Shown here piece by piece: positions 35,051-45,249 of a stretch of 64,000 nt of DNA. The number at the start of each line of letters is the position of its first letter. Position 1 is the first letter of the stretch. The stretch is from Parelaphostrongylus tenuis (lineage: Eukaryota; Nematoda; Chromadorea; Rhabditida; Metastrongylidae), in NCBI GenBank assembly GCA_019055375.1, contig JAHQIW010007294.1, positions 270,344-334,343 on the forward strand, written 5' to 3'. Below the pieces are notes generated by a model, which was not told where the DNA came from, did no database searches, and worked only from the letters and a program-made list of their open reading frames with translations. A program made the position numbers and the translations under genes.

Positions 35051-36179
35051 CCTCGAGGCGAAGAATAAAGTTGGAGGAACTTCAAATGCGGAAATTTGTG
35101 GATTTTCAGGAGGAAAAGTTAAGACTCCAGTAGCAACATTTGTCATGAGAGTGAATTCCACGTTTTTGTATCAATATGAATTATCTGCATCTCTATAAGA
35201 CGATCTATCAACCTACTTGCACAACAAGCAACCGCAACAGAAGCAACACCAACATCCAAAGAAGAATGTCATTGTGAAAATCCCCAAGAATATGGTCAAG
35301 TCTTCGCGAGTTTTTCCTGAAGTATTGTTTCTTAATGCGTTTCTCTGATGGTTTCTTTCGTTACTAGATTTTTTGACATACCTTTCACACCAAAATTTCA
35401 ATTAAGACTTACCTTTGATTATAGGCTCATTAATCTCGTCCTCAGAGTCTAACAGAATCCGAATCGTCATCACTACTGCTAGGTTTAGCAATGTAACCTC
35501 AAAAAGCTTATTTTCAAAAAAATATTTACTTGCTGAAGTCTGAGGTCGAATTTTTGCTTATCACTCAATTCCAGTAGATGCAATTGGAATATCATAATTA
35601 CTGCGAAAAAAGCAGTGAAAACATAAGAATTCGTGAAAATTTTAAAAGCACCATGGCTTTTAGCTGAAATGGGTTTAAGGCAATATTTGCTTATCCGACC
35701 AAAACCCGCTAAAGGTTCATTAATAGCAGTGATGGAGAGAAACTTGAAGAATGAAGGGTCGTGAAGCGGTGGCTTCAGTGGTGAAATGGTCGCACGCGCA
35801 CACGGTATAGGTGAAACGCGGATTTAACTCCCGTCTAAGATCGAATTTTCTGTTCACCACTCAATTTATTAGGTAAATCTACTCCTGTCTGTAAAAAGTA
35901 GTCTACAGTGCTTGTATTTAGTGAGTGGTAGAGATAATAGTGGCAGTGATAGCAGTAATAGTGCTAGTAATATTAGTAGTTGCCGTTGTAATAGCAGTAG
36001 CATCAGGTATGCCACACAAATAGTAACTTACATATCTTTATGAGACCTATAACTTGGGTAATTAAACCCCACTGGGTTGCCTGCAGCGTTCTGCTCCACG
36101 GGTACGTCAGAACCACTCCTATGAAGATTAGATTTATTCAGAACGTGAAATCAATTCAAACATAGTAGAAATCCATCTC
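35051..36179. other. No gene recognised
   Basis: Contains a tRNA-like head near 35780-35850 and an AGT/AAT trinucleotide-rich run at 35925-36005; otherwise nothing recognised. Confidence 0.4.
35925..36005. repeat. Imperfect AGT/AAT trinucleotide repeat
   Basis: A run of AGT-like units with scattered changes (ATAGTGGCAGTGATAGCAGT and so on). Confidence 0.7.
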
Positions 36180-36875
36180 ATCGACTGTTTTTAAACCTCG
36201 CTTTGAACATTTAATATAGTCTGGTGAGAATGTTTAGAGCCGTCTAGAGCCGTTTTCGAGGTCGTTACGTCAGAGCCATACGTAAGTTTCGGTGATGTCG
36301 CCCACCTTATCAGTGGCCCACGCCCCAAACTGAACCAACCCTACTTTATAGCAGGCATGGAGAGACGTTGTAGTAATAAAAAAATAAAGCTCTCGGCGTT
36401 GATAAATCCTTGGGAGATGCGCCGTGCATTCACCTCCAATTTTTGGCTTCCTTTGAGGTGACTGAATGTATATCTGACCTTTATAGTGATTAGCGGTAGC
36501 CTCCCGCTGTATCAAGTCAGTGCTGCTCATCCTCCCAACAAGTCTGTGACCAGTCCGATATCGATTTAGCGACCACAATGGATTGATGGTTTAGGGAGCC
36601 ATAGGCACGAGATCGAACCATCGATCTTGTGTGCGACGCAGAGCACCTCCAACCACTACGCTACACAGTAACCACCATTCACTTCAGCCGTGATCCACCG
36701 AGTGAAAAAACATGGAGACAACACAAAATCATCTGCTATCACCATGAATAACGCCTCTCTGTCCCTGCTATAAAATACGGTTCAGTGTGGGCCAATGATG
36801 CACGGGGCTGCACCGCCGAAACGTACGTTTGGCTCTGACGTAGCAACCGCGAAAAGGCTATAAACACTCTCACAG
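36180..36875. mobile_element. RZ-A fold-back with a nested SINE-A
   Basis: The left arm (36180-36350) and inverted right arm (about 36690-36875) share CGACTGTTTTTAAACCTCGC-type ends and the GCCGAAACGTACG core. Core CTGATGA is changed to CTGATAA at left and to ATGATGC at right. SINE-A (36384-36668) sits between them. Confidence 0.65.
36384..36668 (-). repeat. tRNA-derived SINE-A nested in RZ-A
   Basis: Minus-strand copy with B box GGTTCGATCTCGTGCC, head GAGGTGCTCTGCGTCGCAC and end AGAGCTTTATTTT. Confidence 0.75.
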
Positions 36876-37555
36876 ACTACATAGCATAGTGATATGAAGA
36901 GTGTGAAGGAAGTGCCGAAATGACTAGTGATGCTGTGTCTCAGCAAGCGATAAGCAAGGGGTTAGTTCGATCCTCTGCCCAACACTCTCTTCCAACCAGT
37001 GACTGTCTTAGAAGCGTCTCAGCTCAATTACCTTCGAGACCGCGAGAAGACTCGTCTCGCCCAGGGTTTCCCCTCATATTCATAAGCAAGACAAAATCTT
37101 CAACTGACAGAGAAAGTATCACGTGAGATACCCGAAGACGGTGGAGGACGACGAATGCCAGGAAACGAGTAGACTACAAGTGCAGGGATCCACATAGTAA
37201 ATCGAGGAAACGAGTCTATAGTACTCATATGGGAGGAAAGAGAGAGGGAGGTAAAGTCAGACCATTGTTTTGCTGAAGCATTTCTAATAAATATAACTAC
37301 TTACCGCTGACACAATGAATATTAAGCATCCCCAACTCTCTGGCTTTCCAGATTCCCTTTCTTGAAACATCAGGAATTCGTTCAGATAGCTTTAGAGAAG
37401 GTCAAGAATCGAGGAAAACAGGTACTGGGCATAGGTTCTATTCCATCAGGCGACTGCTCGTAACCGGCACAATAATATGCTAATTTTGGGCATAATCTTC
37501 GCGAAATGTAATCCGTTTTTGATGATGTCATACACACAGATTGGAATCGACTACC
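36876..37555. other. Intergenic, SINE-B-like tail
   Basis: Bases 37100-37200 resemble SINE-B 3' sequence. Otherwise nothing recognised before the mrps-11 3' end. Confidence 0.4.
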
Positions 37556-37561
37556 TTTATT
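37556..37561 (-). other. Poly(A) signal AATAAA of mrps-11
   Basis: AATAAA on the minus strand about 85 bases after the mrps-11 stop codon, as expected for a short nematode 3' UTR. Confidence 0.6.
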
Positions 37562-37644
37562 TTGAACAAACAATTTTAATAACATCTACAACAAGAATAT
37601 GCAAAAGAAAAGAAAACACATGGTATCGACAAACAAAACAGTCC

Positions 37645-40430
37645 CTAGACTCTCCTAATTTTACGCGGTCTTGGACCAAGTTCCTTGAGCGGTGTGTGAT
37701 CTGTGATGCTTACAACGTTAACTCCAGCGACCGTCAAGCCTTTCACACATGTCATACGTCCTGGACCAAGACCTTTCACCTGAAAATATAAGTACGAGGT
37801 CTTCTCACATGTTTTGGCAGTAGAGCAATAAACACCAAATTTATGAACCAGAAGAAATCAAAATTGCTGCCTTCAATATTACGCTGATTGTCGAATGCGG
37901 TCAAAATCGTCGGCAAACTCCTCGACAATCATAGTCGGATTGTCTTCACTGCTTCGATGACGGCCTCTCGATCAACTGCGTGGACGTCCAGAGCGCAATT
38001 GGTTCCCCAAGTTGGTGCTGTCGGCACGAAACTCGGCAAAGAAACGAAACACTATTCGTCTGGACACAAATCCTCGAGCTTTTGCACGCTTAATGTTTTC
38101 AAAAGCGGTTTGTGTATCGCGTCCCAATTCGTACTCGTAAAGCAACAAACTGCGACAAGAGATGACAGAAATGTGTTCAGGCTTATGGCGCATACTTTGA
38201 ATAGTGTTGTTTAGCAATTTGAAATTCAACTGGTTAATAGACTTGACGCTTTGTTTAGACCACGCTCAAATTTCAATAGATCCTTTCATTATTATTTGAG
38301 CCAACTTGTCATGTGGTCTGGTAAGGGCTCTTGTACAGCCCGATACACGTATTTCGTCCTTGCAGACTCGTCAGCCGGGCAGAACCCGTCGTCTTTCGAT
38401 CTTTTTATAGTCAGTTCTCTCGGGAGCTCTGCTCCTTCACAGGGAGTGATCGAAGACGAACGCTTACCAGACCACATGACAAGTTAGCCCAAATAATAAT
38501 GAAAAAATATATTGAACTTTGAGCGTGGTTTAAACAAAGCACTCGAAATAAAGGTACAACTATGATGGAAGTACCAGCCAAAAAGCATTCGAGTGCGCAA
38601 CATTCTGGGTTAGGTGAAGGTTTCACTCGACGTAGAGTATAAAACGTTCGTGTTCGGTGACTCTCTATAAAGAGTGTAAGGCTCCCGAGAGAACTGACTA
38701 TAAAAAAATCGAAAGACGACGGGTTTTGACCGGCTGACGAGTCTGTAAGGACGAAACACGTGTATCGAGCTGTACAAGAGTCCTTACCAGACCACATGAC
38801 AAGTTGGCTCAAATAACAAAAGACTTGACGTTTATTTTTCCGATGCCAGAACTGATAAAAAAAACCTAATAATTCCGAACAACTTGTTCATACTAGTAAT
38901 TAGCGTCTTTCATTTTATGAGAATAAGTTCAAAAATGAGTAAATATAAGTTACTTCTACTCGAACTGTCCGAACTCCTCTCCGAACCAATCGTTGACCAG
39001 CTGCGACTCCCGTTGTTTGACCGGCAATTGTTGTCTTTTTACGTGCATGTTTGAAGCCTTCGAGCCGACATGACGTGTAGATAATTACATGGTTCTTAAA
39101 ATATAGCCTTTTGGCGCGGAATAAAGCTAGCCCTTCTATGGTACCCGTAAGATTTCTACCTTCTTATCCATAACTGTCACTAAAGTGTTATTCTTGGTAG
39201 CTTTGATGTACACAATAGGCAACTCGCAGTAGGGGATACCATCGAATTGCATCTTCATCGTTTTCTGCGGTGGGAAAACGTGATTCAACGCCATGTAAAT
39301 TCACCGTAGCAAGCTGTCCTGCACCAGCCGTGCCTTCCATAGCTTCCTACAACACAAACTTTAAGTCCTAACAACTTATTCAACAGCGCTGTAAGCTTCA
39401 CGAAGAGTTAAGTACCACTATCTATCTGGGCTAATCCAACTTGATATTCACATATAGCTCTTTGCGGACGGCAGTATAATCGATACCGCCAGTGGCGAGC
39501 GATTTCCGTTATTCAGCAAAGTTTTTATTTGTTTTGGGAAATACTTAGGTTCTTCGTATCATTCTGATAGAACTTGATTTCTGATTTTTTTCTTTAAGTC
39601 AAACACGAGGTGTTACATTGAACTTTATTTCAGAGCTGACGTTTCGGCAGTTCGCGTTCTTCGGAGCCTAGAAAGGTCAAATTTCCGCCTTTTTTTCCAC
39701 GCTCTGATGAAGGCGAACTGCCGAGACGTCAGCTATCAAATAAAGTTAATTGTAAAACCTCGTGTTAGGCTTAAAGAAGAAAATCAGGAATTGTATTGAA
39801 ACATGCCGAGGTTAATAGACAGTCGGTCTTGGGAACATGATTTCCTCTAAAAGTTTGTGTATTTTTCGCACATATGTAACTCCTACATGCAGAGAAAACT
39901 CCAAATGCGAAACGCAATTTCATTCTCACTCTCCTAGTGCGCTACGAAAACTTTTTTGAGAAACAGTTGAACGAACAAATTTGCTGAGATTAGGGCTATC
40001 GAATGGGCTTAGTGTAGTCCAATAAAAAGCGATTCACAAGTTTACATAGTCTCATCTTAGGCGCTACAGAATACAACAAAGGCCTTTTGGAAAAAAAGGG
40101 TCGGATTCCTCGAGTTTTGAGCTCCCCAATAATAACTCAAATTTCAGATAAGAAGCTTCTTTCAGCGGAAAAGACCTCTGGAAAATTAAGGGTCAAAATG
40201 ACCCTCATCGTCCACAAAGGATTAAATTTACAAAGAAAAGAACTGCAGACCACATGACATACTTTGGAGGCTCCAGTAACCTTTGTTCCCGATCGATGAG
40301 CATCTCTGATACTGTCAAGGAGAGCGGACGACGTTGAGATAGTTCGAGGTTGGAAAGCCGACAACGATGAACTCCTATCTAAAAGCAACCTAGAGAAGTC
40401 GCAGAGCACTCTCCGCATTAAGGCAGACAT
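37645..40430 (-). CDS. mrps-11: Mitochondrial small-subunit ribosomal protein uS11m
   Basis: Five exons: 40263-40430, 39305-39346, 39160-39264, 38954-39094, 37645-37779; 196 residues, against about 194 in the human protein. Exon 1 is an Arg/Ser-rich mitochondrial presequence (MSALMRRVLCDFSRLLL). The uS11 core follows: FDGIPYCELPIVYIKATKNN, TSCRLEGFKHARKKTTIAGQ, TTGVAAGQRLVRRGV, VKGLGPGRMTCVKGLTVAG, VSITDHTPLKELGPRPRK. It binds 16S-like rRNA in the platform of the mitochondrial 28S subunit. ATG is preceded immediately by TTTAGGTTTTAG, a possible trans-splice acceptor. The 40-base intron 39265-39304 is unusually short. Removing one T from the T4 run near 39278 would instead fuse exons 2 and 3 into one frame containing SRFPPQKTM, a Pro-Pro pattern like that of human MRPS11. 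Intron 4 (37780-38953) is filled by a mariner relic and RZ-C repeats. Confidence 0.95.
37796..38249 (-). mobile_element. Mariner relic in mrps-11 intron 4
   Basis: Ends GGCAGTAGAGCAATAAACAC and AAATTCAACTGGTTAATAG are the family-1 termini. The minus strand encodes the HTH region (LLYEYELGRDTQTAFENIKR, then LGNQLRSGRP). The catalytic part is deleted. Confidence 0.75.
38334..38374 (-). ncRNA. Hammerhead-ribozyme-like core (RZ-C)
   Basis: Minus strand: CTGACGA, hairpin GTCT-GCAA-GGAC, GAAA, TGT then A. The stem II loop is a GNRA tetraloop. Confidence 0.5.
38734..38774 (+). ncRNA. Hammerhead-ribozyme-like core (RZ-C)
   Basis: CTGACGA, hairpin GTCT-GTAA-GGAC, GAAA, then CACGTG...GCTGT and A. All core residues are present; helix III would be ACA/TGT. 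Confidence 0.5.
39600..39785. repeat. Fold-back repeat with Penelope-type motif in mrps-11 intron 1
   Basis: The arms (AACACGAGGTGTTACATTGA at left, inverted near 39740-39765) flank two copies of a CTGATGAAGGC...GCCGAGACGTC motif, one on each strand. The motif matches the sequence next to the Penelope-like fragment at 58190-58225. Confidence 0.55.
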
Positions 40431-40450
40431 CTAAAACCTAAAGAAAAAAA
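40431..40450 (-). promoter_or_regulatory. Splice-acceptor sequence abutting the mrps-11 ATG
   Basis: Minus strand TTTTCTTTAGGTTTTAG ends exactly at the start codon. In nematodes this is the usual context for spliced-leader addition. Confidence 0.55.
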
Positions 40451-40623
40451 ACAGTTTTTATAGCAAAATCAACGTCACAATCTGAAGGCTTTTACTTTCA
40501 ATCTCTTGCTCACTTGTTATGAGGTTCTAATTTATAATTTGATTCGATTTCTATCATAAGCACATTCCTAGTTCTAAAATTATGCTACTCTAAGTAACAT
40601 ACTTTCTGCGTAAAGTTTTCAAA

Positions 40624-40838
40624 TTAACCCTCACAAGACCCTGGAACCACAGCCTTTGCGTCTCTAGTCCCCAACGTGTTGCGTCTGAAAATGGCGTCTA
40701 AACCCAAGCCTGATGCGTCTAAAAATGACAGACCCCATTGTTAGACGCAACCGCCAGGAGTTAGGCGCCATTGTCAAACGCAACACATCCAAGGTTAGAG
40801 ACTCGGAGGCCGTGGGTCAACGGTCGCGTAAGGGTTAA
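40624..40838. mobile_element. TTAA-flanked piggyBac-like MITE 1
   Basis: Begins TTAACCCTCACAAGACCCTG and ends inverted (CGGTCGCGTAAGGGTTAA). TTAA duplication plus CCC termini is the piggyBac signature. It lies between the unknown gene and mrps-11. No coding capacity. Confidence 0.75.
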
Positions 40839-40988
40839 GGATATTCGCTACTTCATAACGAAAGGATCTGATACACGTTTGACCACCGATGTTCAATCGC
40901 AAATATAGATAAAGAGGAATACTCCAACTACGGAAAGAGGCCGCAGGGTATAAAAAACAGAACACATACACCTCCACATAATTTATTA

Positions 40989-43900
40989 TCAAAATTTCCA
41001 CGACAAACTAAATGAGATCCGTACATTTGTACACATCCTGAAGAAGACCCAAGTAAACCAATCAATAGAGAACTTTTCACAGAAGGCACGAGATAACAGC
41101 TTTCCACCTGCACTACCTCCAAATGTAACTCCTGTATTCAAACGCTCCAGCAGCCGAAAAAACAATGTCTTCGTCATCGCTCAAAACCTTAAAATAACGA
41201 TATAGGCCGTATGCCTAGGGGAAAAAAGAGGCATATTAACCCTTTGCGGACAGTGAAGTTTATTTTGACCCTCACATTTTCAGAAAGTTTTGTCCCTAAA
41301 CAAAGCTTTTTATCTAGAATTTAAACATTAATTCGAAAGCTCAAATTTCAGGTATTCCGAAACTTTGCTTGATTTCTAAAAACGCTTTTGTAGCACGCTG
41401 TAGGAGCAAATATACGCCTTATTTGTTCAGCTAAAATCTGTGGATTGCTATACTTATTTATTGGACTACAATAAGCTCATTCGATAGCCTAAATCTCCAC
41501 AAATCTGAAGTTCAAACTGATTTTCGAGAAGATTCGCATAGCGCAATGTGAGGGCGAAAATAAAATTACGTTTCACATCCGGAGTTTTCTTTGCACATTG
41601 GAGTTACATATGCACCAGTACACAGATTTGTAAAGGAAATTATGTTCTATCAGATAGGTACAAGGTACCTGAAGTATATCTCGAAACAAGGGAGAAAAAA
41701 ACTCTGCTGAAAACGAAAATCGCGCGCCACTAGCGATATCAATGATGCTGCCGTCCGCAAAGGGTTAATCTTCAAAACTGACCATATAGTCGTCGGCCTT
41801 TACACGTTGCTGCGATTGCTGAAAAATGTCAACATTGTGAATAAAACAATGAAACTCCTCTCTCTCTCTCTAATATTATATACCTCGTAGGACGTGCTGG
41901 ATCCTGTTAACGAGGTCTCGTCGTCAGCTTGACACATACCGCCTATAGCTTACATGGCATTACGATAAGAAAAACCATGAGGTCAATGGCATTTGAGAAC
42001 TCACTTGAAATTTTTCGCGATGGATATCCGTTATTAGTTATACGATTGGACGAATTAGAGACATGGCCAATCATTGGCCTTAGTGTCTTGAGACGCAGCA
42101 AAAGATAATGGAGAGTGAATGGAGACGTTGAATGAGACGACTCCTATAAATTGAGTAAGTCGAAAAGAAAAAAAAAGCCATATAAGGACATGAACAAACA
42201 AGTATTTGACTTCTCAGCGAGTCAATCTCAAAAAGAAGCTTTTGTAAAACTTCTTCCTTGGACAGTGCAGTTCCATTCGGGATTGAACTTCTTTGAAGAG
42301 ATGTTGACCCTAAATAACACCAACTTTTATAGACATGTGATCAATATAATAGGTCGCTCCATAAGTTTTAGAGTACTCATACATTAGGGAGGCGACAAAT
42401 TTTTAAGCCGATCTCATACGCTGGACAGAAACTTTTCAATGAAATGGTACTAACCATTAGAAAGCTTAAATCTGTGGCTACAACTCTACGTTGCCGGTTT
42501 TCAAACACTCTTTCGTAACACTATAGCATCCAGAATAAGATTTTATTTCATACTCCCTTTCGCCTTGATTTTTATCATGAGTATAAATCGCTGGAGACAC
42601 GAAAAGCATATCAGCTTGTAGAAAATTTTCCGTACTATCAAAATCTCCGTTTTTGTCTCAGGTTTCTGTCGATGCGATGAGATAATCTCCAATTGAATAA
42701 CAATAGCCAAACGCGAACCGATTGCCTCGCTCTTGCCTCCCTTGAAGAAAAGCCATAGCGACGACTATCAGCAAGGCAAACGCCTGATCTACCGCGTAAC
42801 TCGATATTGCTCTGCCACACTATGCGCTAAAACGGCGGCAACTACTGTTGTTTACTGCGGATTTTCTAACCGCACGGATAGAAACTCTAGCAGAAACGCA
42901 TGACTCTGATACAACGGAAATTTCTCTACACGCTGATATGCTTTTCGTGCTTCTAGCAATTTATACTCGTAATAAAAATTAAGGTTAAAGGTGAGTGAGA
43001 AACAAAATTTTTTTCTGGATGCTACAGCGTTATAAAAGGGTGTTTTGAGAAAGCGGCAACGTAGAGTTGTAGCTAGAGATTCAAGCTTTCTTATGATTGA
43101 TAACGCTCCTATGAAAGGTCCCGATTCAGGGAATGAGATTGGCTCAAAAATTTGCCGCCGCCTAACACGTGAGTGCCGTTTTAGCACTAAAGCAATAAGC
43201 GCCAAATTTATTTATCAGAAGTAACAGAAAATTGCATGATTTTGGTATAGTTCAAATGCGCATTTTCTTGCAAACATTTTGCTACACACCTTACTTATAC
43301 TTGCTTTGTAATAAAGTTGCTCTAGAAACAAATTCGCTTATTACTCAAGTAAGAATGGTGCGTAGGGGGAGCTCTGGTGAGGCGGCGCCCAAGATAAATG
43401 GAGCTTTGGACGATGATAAGCTTGCAGAAACGACGGCTACGAGGTGTCGCAAATTTCAGAGTTGAAGGTAACAGTCTGGAGGATCAGTCGTGCTCGGACT
43501 GTACACAAAAAGCACAGTTAATCTTGTGCGTCGCTTCACTAGTATTTTCCCCAACGCTCCATTCGTGCATGATTAGCATGCAAATTTGCTATCAAGAAAG
43601 CTCTATCTTAGAGCAAGTATAGGCAAGTTGTATACCAAAATGTTCACAAAAAAATGAGAAATTAAATGATACCATAATCATGCGATTTCAATGACTTATG
43701 GTTAATAGAATTCAGTGTTCATTGTTCTAGTGCCAAAACTTATAGGGCGACCTTTTAGCCTTACAATATGGACCTTTTGCACAAAGACATCACTTTAGCG
43801 CAATAAAAACTGTGTATTTTTGAAAAATACCTCGGTTCGTCGACGTCGATTGAAACCGAGCGTCTTCAGTACAGTCCACATCAACATACTCTATATTATA

Positions 43901-44923
43901 ACAGAAAAAAAACTGAAATTCCACATAACAATGAGAATTCAAGTGGTTTTAAAGAAAACTGTGACTGCAACATATGTGGTACGATCTAAGATATGACATC
44001 AGGAAATTATGATTCCATTCACTCTCACCTCTATTGCTGTCTTTATGAGCAGGCCCATTGGATAGTGTAGCTTTGCTACCGGATGGAACCATGCTTCGAA
44101 ATGATGCATCAATCCCATCGGATTCTTCACCATTGTCGTCAGGTGACACACACTAATATGACCATAATACAAGCGAGAAGTAACAATAGAAGCAAAAATC
44201 ATTTCATTTTGAAGTAATGAAATTCATACCGAAGAATTCTGCTGGTATTGACTGTCTCGGAACTCTCTTCCACCTTCAAGAACCATTTCGTATGAAACAA
44301 ACTCGCCTGTTTTCAGTCGAACCTTCGGCGCAAATATGTTGGGTCGTGGCCAATTCTAACAAAAAAAAAATGATAAAAATCTAGCCACCCTATATAAGCT
44401 GAAAAGCAATGAGACCAACACCAGCACACATATTTAGATAGAATAAGACCTGCTGCTCAGCAATTTCTTCTGTAGTCTTCTCATCTAGTGGTCGAATCCG
44501 AGGAACTCCTTCTCTGACAATTCCGACCATATCTAATAATTCTTCCTCCCATATTTCGCATGTGGTTGGAATTCCCTCAATCTCCCATCTAGACCAACAA
44601 TAATCACAACTAAACTACGCATAATGTCTAACAGTAACTCACTTTTTCGTCGAAGTAGCGCTGATGGACCGCAACTCCTCATGATCAACAAGACATGCGC
44701 GCTGCGCATAGACATTTTCATTGGCGTAAGGAAGGAAGTGCTCTGGAAAAAGAATCTTCCACGGTCACGCTAGACGAAGTGTGGATAGATGAAAACTTGG
44801 GTAAATGAAAAATATGCTTATTTCAATAACGCGTTCAACTGCTTTCTCAAAAACTAACAGGGAATGTCCGCGTAACCACAATTTCGATAGGAGGGAACAC
44901 TTACTGAAGCACTTGTAGGATTT
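40989..44923 (-). CDS. Unrecognised acidic Ser/Thr-rich protein, about 10 exons (5' partial)
   Basis: Exons in transcription order: 44905-44923 (19-base microexon, tentative), 44643-44742, 44450-44588, 44230-44355, 44029-44152, 43831-43912, 41884-41942, 41783-41818, 41117-41187, 40989-41037 (stop, followed at once by AATAAA). Phases fit throughout except a T8 run at the start of 43831-43912, which must be T7. About 285 residues. Landmarks: HFLPYANENVYAQRACLVDH, GIPTTCEIWEEELLDMVGIV, NWPRPNIFAPKVRLKTGEF, a polar stretch CVSPDDNGEESDGID, YVDVDCTEDARF, ADDETSLTGSSTS, VLSDDEDIVFSAAGAFEYRS, C-terminus SYIWR(M)CTNVRISFSLSWKF. No membrane segment or signal peptide. I do not recognise the family. Same strand as mrps-11 with a 0.56-kb gap, so the two could form an operon. 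Confidence 0.6.
41236..41768. mobile_element. TTAA-flanked piggyBac-like MITE 2
   Basis: Starts TTAACCCTTTGCGGACAG and ends GTCCGCAAAGGGTTAA: a 12-base perfect terminal inverted repeat inside a TTAA duplication. It sits in the intron between exons 41783-41818 and 41117-41187 of the unknown gene, which it leaves intact. Confidence 0.8.
42151..42387 (+). other. Small open frame of doubtful status
   Basis: A 78-codon frame (MNKQVFDFSASQSQKEAFVK and so on) in an intron of the unknown minus-strand gene. No splice signals, family or conservation seen. Probably chance. Confidence 0.15.
42410..43150. repeat. Fold-back repeat FB-A, copy 2
   Basis: Arms of roughly 260 bases (42421-42680 and, inverted, 42880-43140) share ACGAAAAGCATATCAG/CTGATATGCTTTTCGT and TGGATGCTACAGCGTTATAA. 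A 200-base spacer separates them. Confidence 0.75.
43173..43755. mobile_element. Mirror mariner, copy 2
   Basis: Left end GCACTAAAGCAATAAGCGCC; right end inverted (TTCTAGTGCCAAAACTTATA). The left arm encodes pieces of the transposase N-terminus on the plus strand (VRRGSSGEAAPKINGA); the right arm repeats it inverted (CTCCATTCGTGCATGATTAG). No catalytic domain. Confidence 0.75.
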
Positions 44924-45067
44924 CTGTTATTACTGAGCAACTTCAACAAGCATCAGATCTACTACAAATCTCAGTGTGCTCTACCAGTCAGGAAACTTTT
45001 ACTAACAAGTCTTGAATCAACACTAATTGGATAAAAAAAAGAATGTCTAAAGCCTAAACGAGGTTGG

Positions 45068-45117
45068 TACGCCAGGGCCATACACTGGTGTTTCGGAGGT
45101 TTCGGCCTCCTCGTCAG
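45068..45117 (-). ncRNA. Hammerhead-ribozyme-like core (RZ-B)
   Basis: Minus strand: CTGACGA, hairpin GGAGG-CCGAAA-CCTCC, GAAA, then CACC...GGCGT and A. Stem II is 5 bp and perfect. Confidence 0.5.
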
Positions 45118-45145
45118 TGACCCGCGCCCCACATTAGTGACGTTA

Positions 45146-45195
45146 CTGATGAGGAGGCCGAAACCTCCGAAACACCGGTGCATGGCCCTGGCGTA
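45146..45195 (+). ncRNA. Hammerhead-ribozyme-like core (RZ-B)
   Basis: CTGATGA, hairpin GGAGG-CCGAAA-CCTCC, GAAA, CACCGG...CTGGCGT and A. Helix III ACACC/GGCGT has one A-C mismatch. Confidence 0.5.
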
Positions 45196-45249
45196 CAAAC
45201 CTCGTTTAGACTTTAGACATTCTTTTTTTTTTGGAATTATTTAGAATGT

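Larger units (their letters stand above)
38250..38825. mobile_element. RZ-C inverted pair in mrps-11 intron 4
   Basis: Two copies in opposite orientation, each with a complete hammerhead-like core (38334-38374 minus, 38734-38774 plus), the flank CAAGAG(C/T)CCTTACCAGACC and the outer TTGGCTCAAATAA/TTATTTGAGCCAA. Confidence 0.7.
45035..45245. mobile_element. RZ-B near-perfect palindrome
   Basis: About 95-base arms: AGAATGTCTAAAGCCTAAAC at left, GTTTAGACTTTAGACATTCT at right, differing at few positions. Each arm carries a full hammerhead-like core pointing outward. Confidence 0.85.
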
